Positions 59,025 to 64,000 of a stretch of 64,000 bases of DNA are shown here, piece by piece. This DNA is from Trema orientale. Taxonomy: Eukaryota; Streptophyta; Magnoliopsida; Rosales; Cannabaceae. The translations under genes were made by a program, and so were the position numbers. The notes under the pieces were generated by a model that saw nothing but the letters and a program-made list of their open reading frames with translations, searched no databases and was not told the DNA's origin. The DNA is taken from the NCBI GenBank assembly GCA_002914845.1, contig JXTC01000020.1, positions 223,673 to 287,672 of the forward strand, read 5' to 3'. Every line of letters starts with the position of its first letter. The stretch's first letter is position 1.

Positions 59025-62000
59025 CCCTGAAAATTTCAGCAGGTTGCCACATACGAGTAATGTTTGACACATTCCACTAAAGCCCCACCCTGTATTCATT
59101 TCAGTTTTCTTAGTAAAAGAAGCCCATAATCTAGCTACTTGACCAAACTACTCGAATCATTTTAGGGGATAATGTAACCAAAATCTTCACTTTCTTGACC
59201 AAGTAAATTAACATTATTGGATTATGTGACAGCACAGTCAGATTATAATAATAGCCCGGGAGTGTGTCTTATTGTGTGTGATCTAATTGAACAAATTAGA
59301 GTACTAAACCCTCACATAAGTCATTGACGCTTGGGATTAAATTCCAATATTATAAGCAGATGGTTAATTTCATAGAAAGTCCAAACGGGCCCATAGAGAA
59401 CTCCTATGACTCTCTATCTGCTTATCTACATGTACAAATTTCACTAATTGCGAGTCCCATAGAGAACTCCTATGATTCTCTGCTTAACTAAATTTACTGC
59501 TGATCAGCATTTGGAAGTTTGAAGCTTAATTTTGTTATTTCAATGCTTCAAGCAAGGTGAGTCTGTTTCCCAATTGCTTTCAAAGTTTCCAAAATTTGAC
59601 GCAACGTACTAGCCAGCAAGGCATATTATATATATAGACTGTAGGACCATATATATGTCATGTTTGGCATCTGATTAGTACACCTCAGCTTCTGACACCA
59701 TATATATGTTTATGTAAATATGGTTATGTCTCGCAATATTCTTGGCGTTCAAGGTATCTCTTGTGGTACAAGTGAAACATCTCAATTTTGTGTGTTCTTT
59801 GGAAATTGGATCAGTCTTTACACTACTTTGATCCAAATTAAAATATACAACTTAGTTTTCAGTTCTCACCGGCCATTAAACGATATGATTTTTTATTTTT
59901 TTTTCAATTCCCAAGCTAGCTAGGTTTACATTAGAGAAAAACTATTATCATAGTCGGTTCTTTATTTTTATCCCATGATTGATTCGATGACCTGTTACAA
60001 ATTAAGGAATAAGGATTATGTTTAATTTCTTTTGATTATCTCTTTTATCTAGCTAGTTTGATACAAAGTACTTTTGGAAAAGTTGTTGGTTAATTTCTTT
60101 CCTGTCTGTTTATGATCTAGCTATAACACCTCAAGAAAGCGATCATTTAAGCTTTGCTTTGAAGTTACCATAAAGAATGTTTTTTAAAGCGTGGTCGACA
60201 GAGCTTAATATAAAGCTAGTATATAAAGAATTTAAATATTGCCATAGCAGAGTTCCACCGTAGAAAATTTTCTGACAAAATCTGTTTAATATTCTTTGTT
60301 GTTTGGCTAAAGAAAAGAAAAATAAAGTAAAATATTCCTTGCTGAGATTCTCAGTTTAATTTTTATGATGTTTGAGAATAATGTATATGTTATTTTCAGC
60401 GTTCGTCGTAACTTATAACAAAAAAAAAAATCAAATACAATATAGAAACCAATCCTTTTCATGTAACCAAATAAGATCAAATACTATATACTATAATGGG
60501 AAGATACATAATCCAAAAACATGCACAAAATTTTTATTAGCTCTTGCAGATATCATGAAGATGCGCTGATGACGCAATGTGATCTGCTGTGAATCTCTCA
60601 ATATTCCTTGTTACAATGTTCAGTAAATAAGCTCTCTTTTACGCGGTCCTAAATAAAGTGCACCCTATTTATTTCTATAATAAGATATAGCATAATCCCC
60701 CTTGAAGTTTTGTCCAGATATCATAGAGAATAAGTTCAAGGGTAGTTGCCACTCTTTTCGCACATTTGTACTTAGGTCCTTGAAATATCCCTTAGTCCTT
60801 AAATTAACAAATGCTTCCCAATTAGATGCGGAAAGTTAGGTGTTAAAGGTTAGACGGACCTAAAGGTATATTTGGTATTTAATAATTCATTTTAAAATTA
60901 AACTAAACTAAGTTTGTGTTTAGATTTATCTGTATGATAAAAAAAAAGGTCTAAATTAAAAAACCAATATTAAAAAAATAAAATAAAAGAAAGAAGAAAA
61001 AAAGGAAAAAAAAAAAAACTTAGAAAAGAAATTGCAAGGTCACACTGGTTGTCATGCCAAAACCCTATCAACGACCCTATAATTAGAACTAATGCATACA
61101 TTTCCACTTTTTTATTTACATATTATTTCCCTCTCTAAAAAATCTTTTACATTATTGTTATGGATTTTTTTTTTCAATGAGACGGAGAAAGGAAAACTCA
61201 ATATATTTATCTTTGTAAGAATCTCATTTCTGTGCCAGTGTTTTTCAGTAAGTATATAGGAAGAGAAAGAAGATGAAATATTCGGATTACTTTTCACCGC
61301 TTTCATAGCGTTTATAGTTCAAAATCTATATGTGGGTCCTTCAATGGTTGCTATGAGCATATGCTTTAGTGGATGACCGTTGAAGGACCACTTTAATTCG
61401 TGGTCACCGGTTTGAGAGGTGTTGCAGTGACCAGAGTGGTGACAACTAGACTCTAACAGGGGAAGGAATGGATCAAAGAAGAAGAAAGAGAATTATAGGA
61501 AAAAGAATTAATAATAATAAATTTCCAATAGTACCCATAAAAGTAATAGGTAATGTGGCCGTGAGAGTTTCCTGCGACCAAAATTTAACAAGAGTTAAAG
61601 AATTGGACGTGATTGCAAAGGATTTGTTTAGTTAAGGACTAAAAAGTTGAGAAATATTTTCAGGGATCAAATTGCAAATAATAAAAGAAAATTTAATGAA
61701 CTGCATTGTGACAATTACCCTAAACTTGTTATAATGAATTAGAATGAGGGTTTATTACCCGGGAAAAAAAAATGGAAAGAAAAACAACACCAACAAGGTA
61801 AGAGTAGTATATTACTCGGTTAGATTTCTTAGTTTATGGATAAACTCTTCTGTTGTTAAGCAGAAATTCATTTGGTAAACGACTGAAAATGGGGTATTGA
61901 GTAATAAAAAATTAAAGGAAAAAAAAAGGTTTAAACTAGATTGATCAAGGGTTAATATTGGAATTTTATCTCCTATTATTAGTAGTGGTCCACATGTAAA

Positions 62001-62809
62001 AGGTTTGAAGTTTATTTCAATAATAATAATTGAATTTATTAAATAAATAATGAGTGATATGCTAACTACATCAGTTTGTAGAACGTGAAAAACTAAATAG
62101 ATATTATTAATATCCAATAACCATCCACTTTTTTTATAGAATAAAGTAGATAAAGAGATTATAAAAGAAACTGAAGGGCCCTTACTCTAGTGTAAAACAG
62201 AGAAGGAAATCTGTCTATGAAAAGGCTCTCAATAAGAAGAATAAGATAGAAGATCTGAAGTTGTCTAGTTCTTATCATACTTAAACAATAATAAATGGAG
62301 GGACTATCTTTTAAATTTTGTCCTAGAAATTATCAAAGTGGGTTTGTTAGTTTTCAGTTTTTCAGATTTAGATTTTTTTGGTTGAAAAAAGTAGGAAACA
62401 AAGAATGACTAAATTGTTGGTTTTGTCAGCTCGGTTGTTTTTGTATTTTCTATATCATATTTGCCATAGGAAAAACATTAAATTCTACAAAAGATTTTCC
62501 TATTAGGTTATCGAGTTTGGTCAAATTTAACACATTGAGTTCATGGTAGATCGAATTTAGAGTGAAATATCTAAGAATCTAAAATCGATAAATTGCATTT
62601 TTCTATTATGGTTTTGGGATTAGGACCCTTTTCATCTAATTTAGTTATAAATAATAGGATTTCAGACACGTCAATCACATTGCCAAGTATTATGTTCACC
62701 CAAACGACTAGAAATTTTTTTCATGATACAACAAAAATCAGTCTCATCAACATCTTAATTTTTGGCTCAATATCAAGTTAACACAAATAGCTCAAATAAT
62801 AAATGTTGG
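59025..62809. other. Intergenic, no gene recognised
   Basis: Only short unsupported ORFs. CCCATAGAGAACTCCTATGA occurs twice 67 bp apart (about 59390 and 59457). Around 60770-61690, GTCCTTGAAATAT...CTTAGTCCTTAAATT at the left and TTAAGGACTAAAAAGTTGAG...GGGATCAAATT at the right are loosely inverted, suggesting an old foldback element with a central insertion. Confidence 0.5.
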
Positions 62810-63538
62810 GGGTAATTCCAAATTCACTAAAGTATAAGACCTGAGGGCTCACCGCAAAATTTGAAGGGGAATCTAGCTCCCTCTTGAGACCAGAAAAGTC
62901 ATTGTTGAGCCTGAAGGAAGTGAATCCTGTAAACCCGACATCGCGATCTAAAGGACCACCCTCATGAGCTAAACTACCATGGCCTCGGGATATTCTGGGG
63001 TATTTGAGACTACCTCGGAGTTTGGTCAAGATCTTCCATTTATCTGGATAAGAGCTCAAGGCCATCCTGATCCCATGAATTACGGACCATAATTGCACTA
63101 ATCTCCTGACAGCTACCTATATTCTCTAGTCTAAGGTGTACTATACCGACAAATAGACCTATAGCCAAACTGTTATAGTATCAGGGGTCTCGTCGCATTA
63201 AATGTACATCCCTCAGTCAAGATCAAGGGCTAGGATGGCTTGACTCATTTCTAAGATGATCTAATGGCCCCAAATCGCCTATTTAAGGCCCTCAACCACC
63301 ACTTGGAGGGTAAGCTAAAGCTTAAAGTCCAAATCCTACCTTTCTCTCGCCTCATTTACTCTTTCTTAATTGCTCTCCTTTGGAGACTTTCTCTCAATAA
63401 GATACCCTTTTTTGCTAACTTAAGCATCAAAGTGCCCTTGGCAGGTATTGCATAGGTGCCTAGGAACCCTCCCCCCCCATATCACATGCTTCGAGATCCC
63501 GACTTCAGGAGAGAGACCACTTTTTACTCTGGGCCTTT
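62810..63538 (+). mobile_element. LTR-like sequence
   Basis: It is less AT-rich than its surroundings and uninterrupted by genes. A TATA-like CCTATTTAAGGCCC at about 63279 is followed by CACCACTTGGAGGG and a pyrimidine-rich leader, as in LTRs of plant gypsy elements. Neither TG...CA ends nor a duplication could be fixed, and the ORFs are unsupported. Confidence 0.45.
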
Positions 63539-64000
63539 GATAACTCTATGAAAATAGAGTTATTTATGTTCTTTTTCTTAAATATTTTGTGTGTTTTTAG
63601 TGATTTTTAGTTTAATTTAGGTTATTTTATATTTAATTTGATTTTTAGTATTTAGACATAATTTTATTTAATTTTTATTAGATTTTAGGTATTGAATTTA
63701 ATTTAATTTAGTTAAATTCGGAATTTAAATAATTTTGATTTGTTATTTATTTTATTTTTTATTTAGGTTAAATGAAAAAGAAAAGGAAAAAAAAAAGAAA
63801 AAGAAAAAGAAAAAAATTCGAAAATCGGAGGCAAACTCGCGCGAGTGGGAAAAAGAAGCCAGGCGCGTTTTCAGCCGTCCGATCAAGCTCCAGATTCACC
63901 ATGCAGGCGCGTGCAGTACACGCGCGAGGACAGGCGCGTCCGAAGCCAGCCGACATGTGGGCCCCGCGTCTGCTGCAGCTCCAGGCCGTGCCGGATCCCA
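63539..64000 (+). mobile_element. Start of another LTR-like element, cut by the window edge
   Basis: TGATAACTCTATGAAAATAG begins a sharp change in composition. It includes the perfect hairpin AACTCTAT-GAAA-ATAGAGTT, then a T-rich stretch, an A-rich run at 63770-63815 and a GC-rich segment with repeated AGGCGCG and ACGCGCG words. This looks like an LTR 5' end, but the element continues beyond the window. Confidence 0.5.

Noticed and set aside
1..64000. CRISPR arrays, bacterial operons or phage-like genes
   Set aside because: The window is plant nuclear DNA; the direct repeats seen are LTRs, satellites, minisatellites and target duplications.

Overview
The window is nuclear DNA from a flowering plant, almost certainly a eudicot. 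It is AT-rich and holds intron-bearing genes of plant-type families (GDSL esterase/lipases, a class II phospholipase A1), Ty3/gypsy LTR sequences primed by initiator tRNA-Met, CACTA and hAT elements, many foldback MITEs and a tRNA-type SINE. The species cannot be fixed from the sequence. Three assembly gaps (N runs at 17315-18145, 27251-27254 and 29760-30267) make any ORF that crosses them meaningless.

Layout. 1-8.8 kb: a decayed Ty3/gypsy element on the minus strand (gag, protease, reverse transcriptase, primer-binding site, one LTR). It was hit by a 2982-bp TG...CA insertion with a 5-bp target duplication and by a 602-bp hAT-type MITE with an 8-bp duplication. 8.8-14.4 kb: an LTR-bounded element with no coding capacity, itself carrying a solo LTR and a 130-bp tandem array. 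15.0-18.7 kb: a 182-bp tandem repeat split by a non-autonomous CACTA transposon. 19.1-20.8 kb: a frameshifted pseudogene of a plant multi-pass membrane protein. 21.7-32.1 kb: MITEs, a second degenerate CACTA copy in the reverse orientation, and short tandem duplications. 32.5-43.7 kb: two tandemly duplicated five-exon GDSL esterase/lipase genes. 44-56 kb: LTR fragments, two copies of a 9-bp-duplicating MITE family, minisatellites and a SINE. 56.5-58.9 kb: a two-exon class II phospholipase A1 on the minus strand. 59-64 kb: intergenic DNA ending in LTR-like sequence.

The apparently functional genes are two secreted GDSL hydrolases and one cytosolic-type lipase. All three are lipid/ester hydrolases, but nothing in the sequence shows that they work together. 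The GDSL pair is an ordinary tandem duplication whose third introns differ about eleven-fold in length because gypsy LTR sequence entered one copy. I found no clearly new biological system. The most informative content is the nested transposon record: several insertions can be read to the base with their target duplications, and two CACTA copies share a conserved, strand-asymmetric internal architecture.
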